From Rhodocyclales bacterium GT-UBC (GTDB lineage Bacteria; Pseudomonadota; Gammaproteobacteria; Burkholderiales; Rhodocyclaceae): DNA of 64,000 bases. This document shows, piece after piece, positions 20,300-35,178 of this stretch (the first letter of the stretch is position 1; each line of letters opens with the position of its first letter). The DNA lies in contig QXPY01000002.1 in assembly GCA_003583745.1 (NCBI GenBank), forward strand, positions 310,001 to 374,000, given 5' to 3'. The notes beneath the pieces are model-generated. The model saw nothing but the letters and a program-made list of their open reading frames with translations. It did not search any database and had not been told where the DNA came from. The position numbers and the translations under genes are program-made.

Positions 20300-23200
20300 T
20301 TAGGATGCTTGATCTGCTTCCTGAACAACACCCGTCTCACCGACGCCATCCCCCGACGTAGAGACCGCATCTTCGCCCGCCGTGGCGCCCTTACGGGTGC
20401 GATGGTAAGCCAAGCCAGTACCAGCCGGAATCAATCGACCGACGATGACGTTTTCCTTCAAGCCGCGAAGTTCATCGCGCTTGCCCATGATTGCTGCCTC
20501 GGTCAGAACCCGAGTTGTTTCCTGGAAGGAGGCTGCAGAGATGAACGAGTCGGTGGACAACGAGGCTTTTGTGATACCCAGCAACATATGCTCATAAGTC
20601 GCCGGCAGCTTGCCTTCTGCAATTACGCGATCATTCTCGGCGAGCAATTCGGCGCGCTCAACCTGCTCCGACTTGATGAAGCGTGTATCTCCCGGTTCGA
20701 TGATCGTTACGCGACGTAGCATTTGGCGCACGATGACTTCAATATGCTTGTCATTGATCTTCACGCCTTGCAAACGATAGACATCCTGCACTTCATCCGT
20801 AATGTAGCGCGCAAGGGCCTCGATGCCCTGCAAACGCAGAATGTCATGCGGATCGGGCTCGCCTTCAACAATCTTCTCGCCCTTGTTGACGACTTGACCA
20901 TCATGAACCAGAACGTGCTTGTCCTTGGATATCAGGAACTCGTGAACGTTGCCATCAAGATCGGTGATAACCAGGCGTTGCTTGCCCTTAGTGTCCTTAC
21001 CAAAACTGATGGTGCCGGTCACTTCGGCAAGCACCGAGGCATCCTTCGGCGTACGCGCCTCGAACAACTCGGCAACTCGCGGCAGACCACCGGTAATGTC
21101 GCGGGTCTTGGCAGATTCTTGCGGCATACGTGCAAGCACGTCACCGACGCCCACCTGCTGGCCATCGAGAACGGAAATAATCGAGCCGACCTGGAAGGCA
21201 ATAGAAACAGCGTGATCGCTGCCATTGATCTTGACTTCCTGCCCAGCTTCATCAAGCAGCTTGACGACAGGACGAACCCCCTTCGTTGCTGCCTTACCAC
21301 CCCGCTTATGGTCAATAACAACGAGGGTCGACAAACCCGTTACGTCGTCGACTTGCTTGGCAACCGTCACACCTTCTTCAACGTTCTCGAAGCGAACCGT
21401 ACCGGCATATTCAGTAATAATCGGACGGGTATGCGGATCCCAAGTCGCCAGCTTGACACCAGCCTTGACGACCTTTCCATCATCGACCGCCAGAATCGCA
21501 CCATAAGGCACCTTATGGCGCTCACGCTCACGACCGTGATCATCTGTGATCAGGACTTCGCCGGAACGTGAAATGACGACCTTTTCGTCCTTCGCACTTG
21601 TGACATAGCGCATGTTCGAAGTGAAACGTACCGTACCGGCGGACTTGGCTTCAACCTGGGATGCCACTGCTGCTCGCGACGCTGCACCACCGACGTGGAA
21701 AGTACGCATCGTCAACTGAGTACCTGGCTCGCCAATCGACTGTGCAGCGATAACACCAACGGACTCACCGGCATTGACCATGCTGCCACGACCGAGGTCA
21801 CGACCATAGCACTTGGCGCACAAGCCGTAACGCGTATCGCAGGTCAGCGGAGTACGAACCTTGACTTCGTCGATACCGAGCTTGTCGATCAGGTCGACGA
21901 GGTCTTCGTCGAGCATGGTGCCGGCGAAAATCACCGTTTCCTGGGTTTCCGGATCGACCAGATCATCCACCGTGACGCGACCGAGAATACGCTCGCGCAA
22001 CGGCTCGATGACTTCACCGCCCTCAACAAGCGCCTTGACCGGGAAGCCGTTCTTGGTGCCGCAATCATCCTCGGTAATCACCAAATCCTGGGTCACGTCA
22101 ACCAGACGACGGGTCAGGTAACCGGAGTTCGCCGTTTTCAACGCCGTATCGGCCAGACCCTTACGGGCACCGTGGGTCGAGATGAAGTACTGGAGAACGT
22201 TCAGGCCTTCGCGGAAGTTGGTGGTAATCGGCGTTTCGATAATCGAACCGTCCGGCTTTGCCATCAGGCCGCGCATACCGGCCAGCTGACGGATCTGGGC
22301 AGCCGAACCGCGGGCACCGGAGTCCGCCATCATGTAGATAGAGTTGAAGGAGTCCTGCTTGACCTTCTTACCGTGACGATCGATGGTTTCCTCGTGACCG
22401 AGTTCGTCCATCATCACCTTGGCGACCTGGTCACCGGTACGGCCCCAGATATCGACGACCTTGTTATAACGTTCGCCATTGGTCACCAGACCGTTGGTGT
22501 ACTGGGTCTCGATTTCCTTAACTTCCGCTTCTGCGGCTGCGATGATCTCGTACTTCTTGGCTGGGACGCGCATGTCGTCGGAGCAGAAGGAAATACCTGC
22601 ACGGGTCGCCAGCGCATAGCCGTTCTGCATCAGCTTGTCGGCGAAGATGACGGTTTCCTTCAGGCCGCAACGACGGAAGGATTCGTCGATCAGCTTGGAG
22701 ATTTCCTTCTTCTTCAGGGCGCGGTCGATGACCTTGAAGGGCAGGCCCTTCGGTAGGATGCGCGAAAGCAGCGCACGGCCGGCGGTGGTTTCAACGCGAA
22801 CGATCTTTTCGATCCACTCACCTTCGACAGCGCCTTGCTCGTACTGCGGCAGACGCACGGAAATGCGCGAGTGGACGTCCAGTTCCTTGGCGGCCATGGC
22901 GCGTTCGATTTCGTTGGTGTTGGCAAAATACATGCCCTCACCCTTGCCATTGATCTTTTCCCGGGTAGCGTAGTAAAGACCAAGAACGATATCCTGGGAC
23001 GGCACGATGATCGGCTGGCCGTTGGCGGGCGACAGCACATTGTTCGACGCCAGCATCAGGGTGCGAGCTTCCATCTGCGCTTCCAGCGACAGCGGCACGT
23101 GAACAGCCATCTGGTCACCGTCGAAGTCGGCGTTGAAGGCGGCACAAACGAGCGGGTGCAGCTGGATCGCCTTGCCTTCGATCAGGGTCGGCTCGAATGC

Positions 23201-24508
23201 CTGGATACCCAGACGGTGCAGGGTCGGCGCACGGTTCAGCATGACCGGATGTTCGCGAATGACATCTTCGAGGATGTCCCACACCACCGGCTCCTGGCCT
23301 TCAACCATCTTCTTGGCTTGCTTGATGGTGGTGGCGTAGCCGAGCACTTCCAGCTTATGGAAGATGAAGGGCTTGAACAGTTCCAGCGCCATCAGCTTGG
23401 GCAGGCCGCACTGATGCAGCTTGAGCTGCGGACCGACCACGATGACCGAACGGCCGGAGTAGTCGACGCGCTTACCCAGCAAGTTCTGACGGAAACGACC
23501 GCCCTTGCCCTTGATCATGTCGGCCAGCGACTTCAGCGGACGCTTGTTGGCGCCGGTCATGGCCTTGCCGCGACGACCGTTGTCCAGCAGGCTATCCACG
23601 GATTCCTGCAGCATGCGCTTTTCGTTGCGAACGATGATTTCCGGAGCCTTCAGCTCAAGCAAGCGCTTCAGACGGTTGTTGCGGTTGATGACGCGACGAT
23701 ACAAATCGTTCAGGTCGGAAGTGGCGAAACGACCGCCGTCGAGCGGCACCAGCGGACGCAGATCCGGCGGCAGCACCGGCAGGACTTCGAGGACCATCCA
23801 GTCCGGCTTGATACCAGACTTGAGGAAACCTTCGAGAATCTTCAGACGCTTGGCCAGCTTCTTGTTCTTGGCTTCGGAACCGGTGACTTCCAGTTCGGCA
23901 CGCAGGGATTCAACTTCGCTCGGCAGATCGAGATTGCGCAGCAGTTCGCGGATACCTTCGGCACCCATCAGGGCATGGAATTCATCACCATGCTCTTCCA
24001 TCATTTCGAGGTACTGTTCTTCCGTCAGCAACTGGCTGCGTTGCAGATTGGAGACCATGCCCGGGTCGGTCACGACATAGGCTTCGAAGTACAGGACGCG
24101 CTCGATATCGCGCAGCGTCATGTCGAGCACCATGCCGAGACGGGACGGCAGCGATTTCAGGAACCAGATGTGGGCGGTCGGCGAAGCCAGTTCGATATGC
24201 CCCATGCGGTCGCGACGAACCTTGGCGAGCGTCACTTCGACGCCGCACTTTTCGCAGATCACGCCACGGTGCTTCAGGCGCTTGTACTTGCCGCACAAGC
24301 ACTCGTAATCCTTGATCGGGCCAAAGATCTTGGCGCAGAACAGGCCGTCACGCTCCGGCTTGAAGGTACGGTAGTTGATGGTTTCCGGCTTCTTGACTTC
24401 GCCGTAGGACCAGGAACGGATCTTTTCGGGCGAGGCGAGACCAATGGTAATCGCGTCAAATTCCTCTTCCGCCGTTACCTGCTTGAATAGATCGAGCAAT
24501 GCTTTCAT
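20300..24508 (-). CDS. rpoC: DNA-directed RNA polymerase subunit beta'
   Basis: 1402 residues. It has the N-terminal zinc ribbon ([19 protein letters not shown]), the catalytic [12 protein letters not shown] motif with the three Mg-binding Asp residues, bridge-helix and trigger-loop regions ([30 protein letters not shown]) and the second zinc site ([16 protein letters not shown]). It forms the core enzyme with RpoB and two RpoA. It starts 21 bases after rpoB. Confidence 0.99.
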   Translation of the reverse strand: MKALLDLFKQVTAEEEFDAITIGLASPEKIRSWSYGEVKKPETINYRTFKPERDGLFCAKIFGPIKDYECLCGKYKRLKHRGVICEKCGVEVTLAKVRRDRMGHIELASPTAHIWFLKSLPSRLGMVLDMTLRDIERVLYFEAYVVTDPGMVSNLQRSQLLTEEQYLEMMEEHGDEFHALMGAEGIRELLRNLDLPSEVESLRAELEVTGSEAKNKKLAKRLKILEGFLKSGIKPDWMVLEVLPVLPPDLRPLVPLDGGRFATSDLNDLYRRVINRNNRLKRLLELKAPEIIVRNEKRMLQESVDSLLDNGRRGKAMTGANKRPLKSLADMIKGKGGRFRQNLLGKRVDYSGRSVIVVGPQLKLHQCGLPKLMALELFKPFIFHKLEVLGYATTIKQAKKMVEGQEPVVWDILEDVIREHPVMLNRAPTLHRLGIQAFEPTLIEGKAIQLHPLVCAAFNADFDGDQMAVHVPLSLEAQMEARTLMLASNNVLSPANGQPIIVPSQDIVLGLYYATREKINGKGEGMYFANTNEIERAMAAKELDVHSRISVRLPQYEQGAVEGEWIEKIVRVETTAGRALLSRILPKGLPFKVIDRALKKKEISKLIDESFRRCGLKETVIFADKLMQNGYALATRAGISFCSDDMRVPAKKYEIIAAAEAEVKEIETQYTNGLVTNGERYNKVVDIWGRTGDQVAKVMMDELGHEETIDRHGKKVKQDSFNSIYMMADSGARGSAAQIRQLAGMRGLMAKPDGSIIETPITTNFREGLNVLQYFISTHGARKGLADTALKTANSGYLTRRLVDVTQDLVITEDDCGTKNGFPVKALVEGGEVIEPLRERILGRVTVDDLVDPETQETVIFAGTMLDEDLVDLIDKLGIDEVKVRTPLTCDTRYGLCAKCYGRDLGRGSMVNAGESVGVIAAQSIGEPGTQLTMRTFHVGGAASRAAVASQVEAKSAGTVRFTSNMRYVTSAKDEKVVISRSGEVLITDDHGRERERHKVPYGAILAVDDGKVVKAGVKLATWDPHTRPIITEYAGTVRFENVEEGVTVAKQVDDVTGLSTLVVIDHKRGGKAATKGVRPVVKLLDEAGQEVKINGSDHAVSIAFQVGSIISVLDGQQVGVGDVLARMPQESAKTRDITGGLPRVAELFEARTPKDASVLAEVTGTISFGKDTKGKQRLVITDLDGNVHEFLISKDKHVLVHDGQVVNKGEKIVEGEPDPHDILRLQGIEALARYITDEVQDVYRLQGVKINDKHIEVIVRQMLRRVTIIEPGDTRFIKSEQVERAELLAENDRVIAEGKLPATYEHMLLGITKASLSTDSFISAASFQETTRVLTEAAIMGKRDELRGLKENVIVGRLIPAGTGLAYHRTRKGATAGEDAVSTSGDGVGETGVVQEADQAS

Positions 24509-24529
24509 CGTTTAACTCCCAGCCCTAAA

Positions 24530-28813
<4,284 letters not shown>

Positions 28814-28858
28814 GGTAACTCCGTGAGGATGAAATCAAACGTTGAACCTGTCGAAACA

Positions 28859-28919
28859 GGCAAACGCAAACGCGCTTTCTCACTCTGTAATGAAGTGAAA
28901 AGCTGCGTTTGCGTTTGCC
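28859..28919 (-). promoter_or_regulatory. Long hairpin in the rplL-rpoB spacer, candidate RNase III processing site
   Basis: A perfect 15-base stem (28859-28873 with 28905-28919) continues inward with two more paired blocks and small bulges to a short loop near 28885-28893. This gives a nearly continuous duplex of about two helical turns. E. coli cuts the rplL-rpoB spacer with RNase III; the similar position supports the same role. No sequence match was tested. Confidence 0.6.
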
Positions 28920-28983
28920 AGTTGGCGGTATTCAAGTTGCTAATCTTTGAATTTGAGTGAAACCTGTCATACAAAGCAGAAAA

Positions 28984-29008
28984 GGGCTGGCGACATAGTC
29001 GCCAGCCC
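28984..29008 (-). terminator. Attenuator-type hairpin after rplL
   Basis: Perfect 11-base stem (28984-28994 with 28998-29008), 3-base loop, followed on the minus strand by TTTTCTG, 16 bases after the rplL stop. The short T-run suits a partial terminator that lowers rpoBC expression relative to rplJL, the known arrangement in E. coli. Confidence 0.7.
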
Positions 29009-29024
29009 ATTCGACGAAGATCGA

Positions 29025-29399
29025 TTACTTGATTTCGACCTTGGCGCCAGCGTCTTCCAACTGCTTCTTGAGGGCTTCGGCATCAGCCTTGGCAACGCCT
29101 TCCTTGACCGGCTTCGGCGCACCATCAACCAGATCCTTGGCTTCCTTCAGGCCCAGGCCGGTAACGGCACGGACGACCTTAATGACTTCAACCTTCTTGT
29201 CGCCGGCAGCAGCCAGAACAACGGTGAACTCGGTCTGCTCTTCAGCAGCAGCGGCAGCGCCACCACCAGCCGGGCCGGCAACGGCAACGGCTGCGGCGGA
29301 AACGCCAAACTTCTCTTCGAATGCCTTGACCAGGTCATTCAGTTCCATAACGGTCAGGGAGCCAACGGCTTCCAGGATGTCTTCTTTGCTAATTGCCAT
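29025..29399 (-). CDS. rplL: 50S ribosomal protein L7/L12
   Basis: 124 residues. It has the N-terminal dimerisation helices (about 1-30), an Ala/Gly-rich hinge ([13 protein letters not shown], about 38-52) and the C-terminal factor-binding domain with [27 protein letters not shown]. Several dimers bind L10 to form the stalk that recruits EF-Tu and EF-G. The gene follows rplJ by 38 bases. Confidence 0.99.
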   Translation of the reverse strand: MAISKEDILEAVGSLTVMELNDLVKAFEEKFGVSAAAVAVAGPAGGGAAAAAEEQTEFTVVLAAAGDKKVEVIKVVRAVTGLGLKEAKDLVDGAPKPVKEGVAKADAEALKKQLEDAGAKVEIK

Positions 29400-29437
29400 T
29401 TCTATAAACTCCTAAATCAGTTCGTATGCGGTAGGGA

Positions 29438-29935
29438 TCAAGCAGCGGCTTCTTCGCGCTGTTTGGCCAGAGCATCCAGGCCACGGACAAAGCCGGCGAC
29501 CGGAGCTTGCATGACGTACAGCAGCTTGGAGAGCAGCTCTTCGCGGCTCGGAACGGAGGCGAGTGCCTGCAGACCGGCTTTGTCGAGCACCGAGCCGGCA
29601 TAGGAACCGGCCTTGAGAACCAGCTTGTCGTTGGTTTTTGCGAAGTCGTTGAGAACCTTCGCTGCAGCAACGGGATCAGCGGAAATGCTGTAAATCAGCG
29701 GACCGACCATTTGATCAGCCAGCCCGGCAAATTCCGTGTCGGCAACTGCACGGCGAACCAGGGTATTCTTCAACACACGCAGATACACACCAGCTTCGCG
29801 AGCCTTGCGACGCAGCACGGTGAGGTCAGTCACCTCAATGCCACGATACTCGGCAATCGCGATAGTCTGTGCGTTGGCCACTTGTGCCGACACCTCAGCT
29901 ACAACCGCTTTTTTGTCGTTCAGATTGAGACCCAC
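29438..29935 (-). CDS. rplJ: 50S ribosomal protein L10 (GTG start)
   Basis: 165 residues. [37 protein letters not shown] and the C-terminal helix that binds L7/L12 dimers are present. It initiates at GTG 29935 with a full AGGAGG site. It is preceded by a 229-base leader resembling the L10 autoregulatory leader, so synthesis is probably repressed by the L10-L12 complex. Confidence 0.98.
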   Translation of the reverse strand: MGLNLNDKKAVVAEVSAQVANAQTIAIAEYRGIEVTDLTVLRRKAREAGVYLRVLKNTLVRRAVADTEFAGLADQMVGPLIYSISADPVAAAKVLNDFAKTNDKLVLKAGSYAGSVLDKAGLQALASVPSREELLSKLLYVMQAPVAGFVRGLDALAKQREEAAA

Positions 29936-30118
29936 AGGTCTTTCCTCCTTTCAAGTCATAACACGACGGGAGAAATCTCCCGCCGCACCTACGGCGACCT
30001 GAACCAGAAGCTATGCCGATCGATGGCGATCGGCAGAAAATCTTGTTCTGGGACACCGTCTGCGCAGGATGCTTTCGCGATTAAGCTCACTGACGGAGCA
30101 CCTGCGGTCTTTGACGAT
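29936..30118 (-). promoter_or_regulatory. L10 leader (autoregulatory mRNA leader of rplJL)
   Basis: In the untranslated region before rplJ the minus strand carries GACCGCAGGTG (30099-30109), then CTTAATC, then CCTGCGCAGACGGTG (30054-30068). These are the conserved blocks remembered from the E. coli L10 leader, in which L10-L12 binds a kink-turn structure to block translation. A structure model was not computed. Confidence 0.7.
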
Positions 30119-30152
30119 CTGAGAACGGCCAACCGAAGACAGCCGTTCTCAG
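30119..30152 (-). other. Hairpin just after rplA
   Basis: Perfect 11-base arms (30119-30129 and 30142-30152) with a 12-base loop, starting 12 bases after the rplA stop and before the L10 leader core. No T-run; it may protect the rplKA mRNA end or mark a processing site. Confidence 0.5.
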
Positions 30153-30164
30153 CCCAAAGTTCTT

Positions 30165-30860
30165 TTATGCAACCAACGTTGCTTGGTCGATGCGAACACC
30201 TGGGCCCATCGTGGCAGCAACTGCAACTTTACGCAGATACTGACCCTTCGACGAAGCAGGCTTGGCCTTCTGCAACGCATCAATCAGCGCCTTCAGATTG
30301 GTTTCCAGGTTCTCGACGGAGAACGAGGCGCGACCGATCGTGGCGTGGATAATGCCAGCCTTGTCGGTACGATACTGAACCTGACCAGCCTTGGCGTTCT
30401 TGACGGCAGTGACGACGTCCATCGTTACCGTGCCAACCTTCGGATTCGGCATCAAACCGCGCGGGCCCAGAACCTGACCGAGTTGACCGACAACTTTCAT
30501 GGCGTCGGGCGTTGCAATGACGACGTCGAAATTCAGATTGCCAGCCTTGACTTCTGCAGCCAAGTCATCGAAACCGACAACTTCGGCACCCGCAGCCTTA
30601 GCCGCTTCAGCCTTTTCGCCTTGAGCGAAAACAGCAACGCGAACCGACTTGCCGGTACCTGCCGGCAGGACGACCGAACCACGAACGACCTGGTCGGACT
30701 TTCGTGCATCGACACCGAGGTTTACTGCCACATCGATGGACTCGTCGAACTTGGCGGTTGCGGTTTCCTTGGCCAGCGTCAGCGCTTCAGTAACGGAATA
30801 AAGCTTTTGCGCAACAACCTTGCCTGCGAGAGCCTTTTGCTTCTTGGTGAGCTTCGCCAT
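30165..30860 (-). CDS. rplA: 50S ribosomal protein L1
   Basis: 231 residues. The [23 protein letters not shown] start and the [14 protein letters not shown] signature identify L1, the mobile stalk that helps release E-site tRNA. L1 usually represses its own rplK-rplA message. It starts 2 bases after the rplK stop. Confidence 0.99.
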   Translation of the reverse strand: MAKLTKKQKALAGKVVAQKLYSVTEALTLAKETATAKFDESIDVAVNLGVDARKSDQVVRGSVVLPAGTGKSVRVAVFAQGEKAEAAKAAGAEVVGFDDLAAEVKAGNLNFDVVIATPDAMKVVGQLGQVLGPRGLMPNPKVGTVTMDVVTAVKNAKAGQVQYRTDKAGIIHATIGRASFSVENLETNLKALIDALQKAKPASSKGQYLRKVAVAATMGPGVRIDQATLVA

Positions 30861-30862
30861 GA

Positions 30863-31294
30863 TTACAGACCCTCTACCGTGATGCCCATCGAACGGGCGG
30901 AACCAGCGATCGTACGAACAGCCGCCTCGAGATCGGCAGCGGTCAAATCCGGCTGCTTGGTCTTGGCGATTTCTTCAGCTTGCGCGCGGGTGATCTTGCC
31001 AACCTTATCGGTATGCGGCTTGGCGGAACCGGACTTGATACCGGCAGCCTTCTTGATCAGGATCGTGGCCGGCGGCGTCTTCATCACGAATGTGAAGGAC
31101 TTGTCGGCAAAAGCGGTGATCACAACAGGAATCGGCAGACCCGGCTCGACGCCTTGCGTCTGTGCATTGAAGGCCTTGCAGAATTCCATGATATTCAGAC
31201 CGCGCTGACCCAGCGCCGGACCGATCGGGGGAGACGGATTTGCTTTGCCTGCCGGCACTTGCAATTTGATGTAGCCAGTAATTTTCTTGGCCAT
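30863..31294 (-). CDS. rplK: 50S ribosomal protein L11
   Basis: 143 residues. The N-terminal domain ([23 protein letters not shown]) and C-terminal rRNA-binding domain ([25 protein letters not shown]) are intact. It binds the GTPase-associated centre and is required for RelA activation. Confidence 0.99.
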   Translation of the reverse strand: MAKKITGYIKLQVPAGKANPSPPIGPALGQRGLNIMEFCKAFNAQTQGVEPGLPIPVVITAFADKSFTFVMKTPPATILIKKAAGIKSGSAKPHTDKVGKITRAQAEEIAKTKQPDLTAADLEAAVRTIAGSARSMGITVEGL

Positions 31295-31356
31295 AACTAC
31301 TCCTAACTAATGAGTGGTAGCGCGCTTTCGACTTTTTGCCTACCAGCGCTCCTCTT

Positions 31357-31385
31357 GCCGAAAAAAAGGGCTTTCGGCTTGCCCT
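31357..31385 (-). promoter_or_regulatory. Overlapping alternative hairpins between nusG and rplK
   Basis: Minus strand: a 5-base stem (31367-31371 with 31381-31385) is followed by seven T residues, a short terminator-like element. A competing 7-base stem (31357-31363 with 31372-31378) uses the same T-run and cannot form at the same time. This could be an attenuator for rplKA; the stems are short. Confidence 0.35.
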
Positions 31386-31395
31386 GAAATTCAAA

Positions 31396-31929
31396 TTACG
31401 ACTTTTCCACCTGAGCAAACTCAAGCTCAACAGGGGTTGCCCGGCCAAAAATGGTTACCGAAACACGCAAGCGATTTTTCTCATAATTGACGTCTTCGAC
31501 GGAACCATGAAAATCGGTAAAGGGACCTTCTTTAACACGCACAACCTCACCCACCTCGAACAAGATTTTCGGACGCGGCTTTTCCACACCCTCCTGCATT
31601 TGCTGCATGATCTTGTCGACTTCCTTCTGGGAAATCGGTGTCGGGCGATTTGCTGTCCCACCAACAAAACCCGTAACTTTTGGCGTGTTTTTCACCAAAT
31701 GCCACGAATCATCATCCATTTCCATCTCGACCAATACGTAGCCAGGAAAGAATTTGCGCTCGGAGATGGCCTTTTGCCCCCCCTTCATTTCCACAACTTC
31801 TTCAACCGGCACCAGAATCTGGCCGAATTTATCCTGCATCCCCAAACGGTTAATGCGCTCCTGTATGGCGCGCATTACGCTTTTTTCAAAGCCGGAATAG
31901 GCATGTACAACATACCAACGTTTACTCAT
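31396..31929 (-). CDS. nusG: Transcription termination/antitermination factor NusG
   Basis: 177 residues. The NGN domain ([24 protein letters not shown]) binds the RNA polymerase clamp, and the C-terminal KOW domain ([21 protein letters not shown]) contacts Rho or S10. The gene overlaps the secE stop by 4 bases (ATGA). Confidence 0.99.
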   Translation of the reverse strand: MSKRWYVVHAYSGFEKSVMRAIQERINRLGMQDKFGQILVPVEEVVEMKGGQKAISERKFFPGYVLVEMEMDDDSWHLVKNTPKVTGFVGGTANRPTPISQKEVDKIMQQMQEGVEKPRPKILFEVGEVVRVKEGPFTDFHGSVEDVNYEKNRLRVSVTIFGRATPVELEFAQVEKS

Positions 31930-32279
31930 GATTTCTTCCAGCCCAGCACGAGGTCATAGAGAACCCACTCGAGGCTCTTGTCTGTCAGATAAAGGAAAAC
32001 CGCCATGACCACAACAAAGGCAAAAACAGCCCCGGTTGTCTGCATCGTTTCCTTGCGGGTCGGCCAGACAACTTTCTTTGCCTCAATCACCGCCTCATTG
32101 GCAAAGACAAAGAAACGCTGACCCGGCTCGGTTTTCCAAGCAACTGCAACTGCCAGCGCCAACCCAACGAGAACCGCCAGGACGCGCAAAATCATTGCCT
32201 GCTCCGAGAGCAGGTAGAAGCCAGCCACGCCAGCAGCCAGAATAACCAGCGCCAGCGAAAACTTGATCTTGTCAGCCAT
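31926..32279 (-). CDS. secE: Preprotein translocase subunit SecE
   Basis: 117 residues with three membrane segments, the long form seen in many proteobacteria. The amphipathic cytoplasmic helix with the [13 protein letters not shown] motif, which clamps SecY, precedes the last membrane helix. It lies between tRNA-Trp and nusG, the usual order. Confidence 0.97.
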   Translation of the reverse strand: MADKIKFSLALVILAAGVAGFYLLSEQAMILRVLAVLVGLALAVAVAWKTEPGQRFFVFANEAVIEAKKVVWPTRKETMQTTGAVFAFVVVMAVFLYLTDKSLEWVLYDLVLGWKKS

Positions 32280-32303
32280 GACGTTCGCGATCTTTAAAGA
32301 GAG

Positions 32304-32379
32304 TGGCAGGGGCGGAGGGAATCGAACCCCCGACCTACGGTTTTGGAAACCGTTGCTCTACCAATTGAGCTACACCCCT
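32304..32379 (-). tRNA. tRNA-Trp (CCA anticodon)
   Basis: A 76-base cloverleaf read on the minus strand with encoded 3' CCA. The seven-pair acceptor stem, GGTTCGATTCC T-arm and an anticodon loop with CCA are present. It lies between tuf and secE. A 9-base inverted repeat (32392-32400 with 32415-32423) in the tuf-tRNA spacer may help processing. Confidence 0.97.
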
Positions 32380-32439
32380 GCGGCAGAAACATCAGGGCGC
32401 CCCGGATACCCGACGCGCCCTGACTAGAAGAACTACTTA

Positions 32440-33630
<1,191 letters not shown>

Positions 33631-33682
33631 TCCAGTTCCTCAATAATCAGATAACAAAAAATCCAGAATCCAAGCTAATCGG

Positions 33683-33757
<75 letters not shown>

Positions 33758-33786
33758 CTACCTTAAAACTCCAGCCGTACCGCGCA

Positions 33787-33860
33787 TGGAGCGGGTGAAG
33801 GGAATCGAACCCTCGTCTTAAGCTTGGAAGGCTTCAGCTCTACCATTGAGCTACACCCGC
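33787..33860 (-). tRNA. tRNA-Gly (TCC anticodon)
   Basis: 74 bases, acceptor GCGGGTG with CACCCGC, anticodon loop CTTCCAA, encoded CCA. The outermost anticodon-stem pair appears to be a G-A mismatch. Confidence 0.96.
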
Positions 33861-33901
33861 TTATCCTTCGCCCGCAGCACAGGCCGCTACAGCATTCAAT
33901 C

Positions 33902-33986
33902 TGGTGGAGGGAGAAGGATTCGAACCTTCGAAGGCAGAGCCGACAGATTTACAGTCTGTTCCCGTTGACCGCTTGGGTATCCCTCC
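33902..33986 (-). tRNA. tRNA-Tyr (GTA anticodon)
   Basis: 85 bases with the long variable arm of class II tRNAs, acceptor GGAGGGA, anticodon loop with GTA, encoded CCA. It is the first gene of the operon; its 5' end is about 13 bases from the -10 box. Confidence 0.97.
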
Positions 33987-33998
33987 GGAGAACGCAAG

Positions 33999-34027
33999 AT
34001 TATCCGGACAACACCACACCCTGTCAA
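33999..34027 (-). promoter_or_regulatory. Strong sigma70 promoter of the tRNA-tuf operon
   Basis: Minus strand: perfect TTGACA (34022-34027), 17-base spacer, GATAAT (33999-34004). The predicted start is within about 10 bases of the mature tRNA-Tyr 5' end, so there is almost no leader. Confidence 0.8.
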
Positions 34028-34037
34028 CACCCCAAAT

Positions 34038-34066
34038 AAAAAAAAGCCAGCTTATCGCTGGCTTTT
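34038..34066 (-). terminator. Rho-independent terminator of the cytochrome c gene
   Basis: Perfect 10-base stem (34042-34051 with 34057-34066), 5-base loop, followed on the minus strand by eight T residues, 18 bases after the cytochrome stop. It insulates the tRNA-tuf promoter just downstream. Confidence 0.88.
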
Positions 34067-34083
34067 GATTAAAGCGAAGCAAA

Positions 34084-34392
34084 TTATTTCTGGGAAAGCA
34101 CCCAGGTAGCCAGCTTCTTAGCTTCGTCATCAGTGACATTGTTCGGCGGCATCGGGATTTCACCCCACACACCCTTACCACCCGCCTTGATCTTCGCAGC
34201 CAGAGTCGCCACGGCGCCCTTGTCGGCCTTGTACTTGGCAGCCACATCCTTGTAAGCCGGACCAACCAGCTTCTTGTCTACCGCATGACACGCCAGACAA
34301 TTTTTGGCCTTGGCCAAGGCTTCGTCAGCTTGAACTTGGCCAGCCATCGCGATACCAGCAGCAGCCATCATTGCAACGTAAACAGCTTTCAT
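34084..34392 (-). CDS. Small periplasmic class I cytochrome c (c551/c552 type)
   Basis: 102 residues with a signal peptide cleaved after QVQA (about residue 22). One haem c site, Cys32-Leu-Ala-Cys35-His36, and the distal ligand Met81 in IPMPP. Size and motifs match the small electron carriers that serve cytochrome cd1 nitrite reductase or cbb3-type oxidases. The partner is not shown by the neighbourhood. It appears monocistronic, with its own terminator. Confidence 0.92.
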   Translation of the reverse strand: MKAVYVAMMAAAGIAMAGQVQADEALAKAKNCLACHAVDKKLVGPAYKDVAAKYKADKGAVATLAAKIKAGGKGVWGEIPMPPNNVTDDEAKKLATWVLSQK

Positions 34393-34560
34393 TCTCTCGC
34401 TCCGTATATTCGGGTTGATGGATAAATCAGCACGCGATGATAAGGCCTTTTACGCCCACTGCAAACCGCCTGCCTCAGCGAAACTCAAGAAATCGTTGAT
34501 TTGATCGAATTTCTTGACAAGGCAATAACGCAAGACCTGCAGGGTTCGTTGACGCTAGAC

Positions 34561-35178
34561 TTAACTTGGCCGCGAAGACACTGCGAGAAATGCACCAGCC
34601 ATCGCAAACAACCCACCAAACACCCGATTCTGCAGAAGAATCGCGCGCGGTTCATAGAGCCATCCACCCAAACGGGAAGCCAATACGGCATAGGCCGACA
34701 TCACCACGACATCCGTTATACACAATGTACCGCCCACGATCAGGTATTGCGGCAATTGCGGCACCGATGCATCGATGAAGGGCGGAACCAACGCCCCGAT
34801 AAAGACTATTGCCTTCGGATTGGTCAGATTGACCAGCAAGCCCTGAACGAATAAGCCCGGCCGGCCTTCCTGCTCAGCCACCTCGACTGGCACGACCGGT
34901 GCCCGCCACTTTTTGAGGCCCAAGCACAGCAAATACCCAGCCCCGATAAGCTTGACCGCCATAAAGGCCGTTTCCGAAGCTGCCAGAAGCGCCCCTAAGC
35001 CGACCGCCACCAAGAATAGATGGCATACCAAAGCCAACTGCAGGCCGAGAATGACAACGAATGCCGAGCGGTAGCCGTAGCGCATGCCTGTACTCATGCT
35101 GACTACTGCCCCCGGCCCGGGCGCAACGGCGATCAAGATCGCCGCCAGCAAAAACCCGAGCCAGACCGAGAAACTCAT
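34561..35178 (-). CDS. LysE/RhtB-family amino-acid exporter
   Basis: 205 residues with about six membrane helices. The N-terminal half has the family motif [17 protein letters not shown], followed by a polar loop and [21 protein letters not shown]. Family members export amino acids such as lysine, threonine, homoserine or leucine; the substrate cannot be read from sequence. Its ATG overlaps the ilvD stop (ATGA), so it is translationally coupled to branched-chain amino-acid synthesis. Confidence 0.88.
   Translation of the reverse strand: MSFSVWLGFLLAAILIAVAPGPGAVVSMSTGMRYGYRSAFVVILGLQLALVCHLFLVAVGLGALLAASETAFMAVKLIGAGYLLCLGLKKWRAPVVPVEVAEQEGRPGLFVQGLLVNLTNPKAIVFIGALVPPFIDASVPQLPQYLIVGGTLCITDVVVMSAYAVLASRLGGWLYEPRAILLQNRVFGGLFAMAGAFLAVSSRPS

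Noticed and set aside
22835..24490. 551-codon plus-strand frame opposite rpoC (and similar ones opposite rpoB, fusA and tuf)
   Set aside because: Shadow frames: the same frame pattern recurs opposite both tuf copies, and no start signals or domains are visible.
34393..34430. FNR/ANR-like site (TGAT, six bases, ATCAA) before the cytochrome c gene
   Set aside because: The spacing is 6 bases rather than the 4 required between TTGAT and ATCAA half-sites, so it does not match the consensus.
34486..34516. Imperfect inverted repeat after the LysE-type gene
   Set aside because: The stem has a bulge and a long loop, and no T-run follows, so a terminator is not supported.
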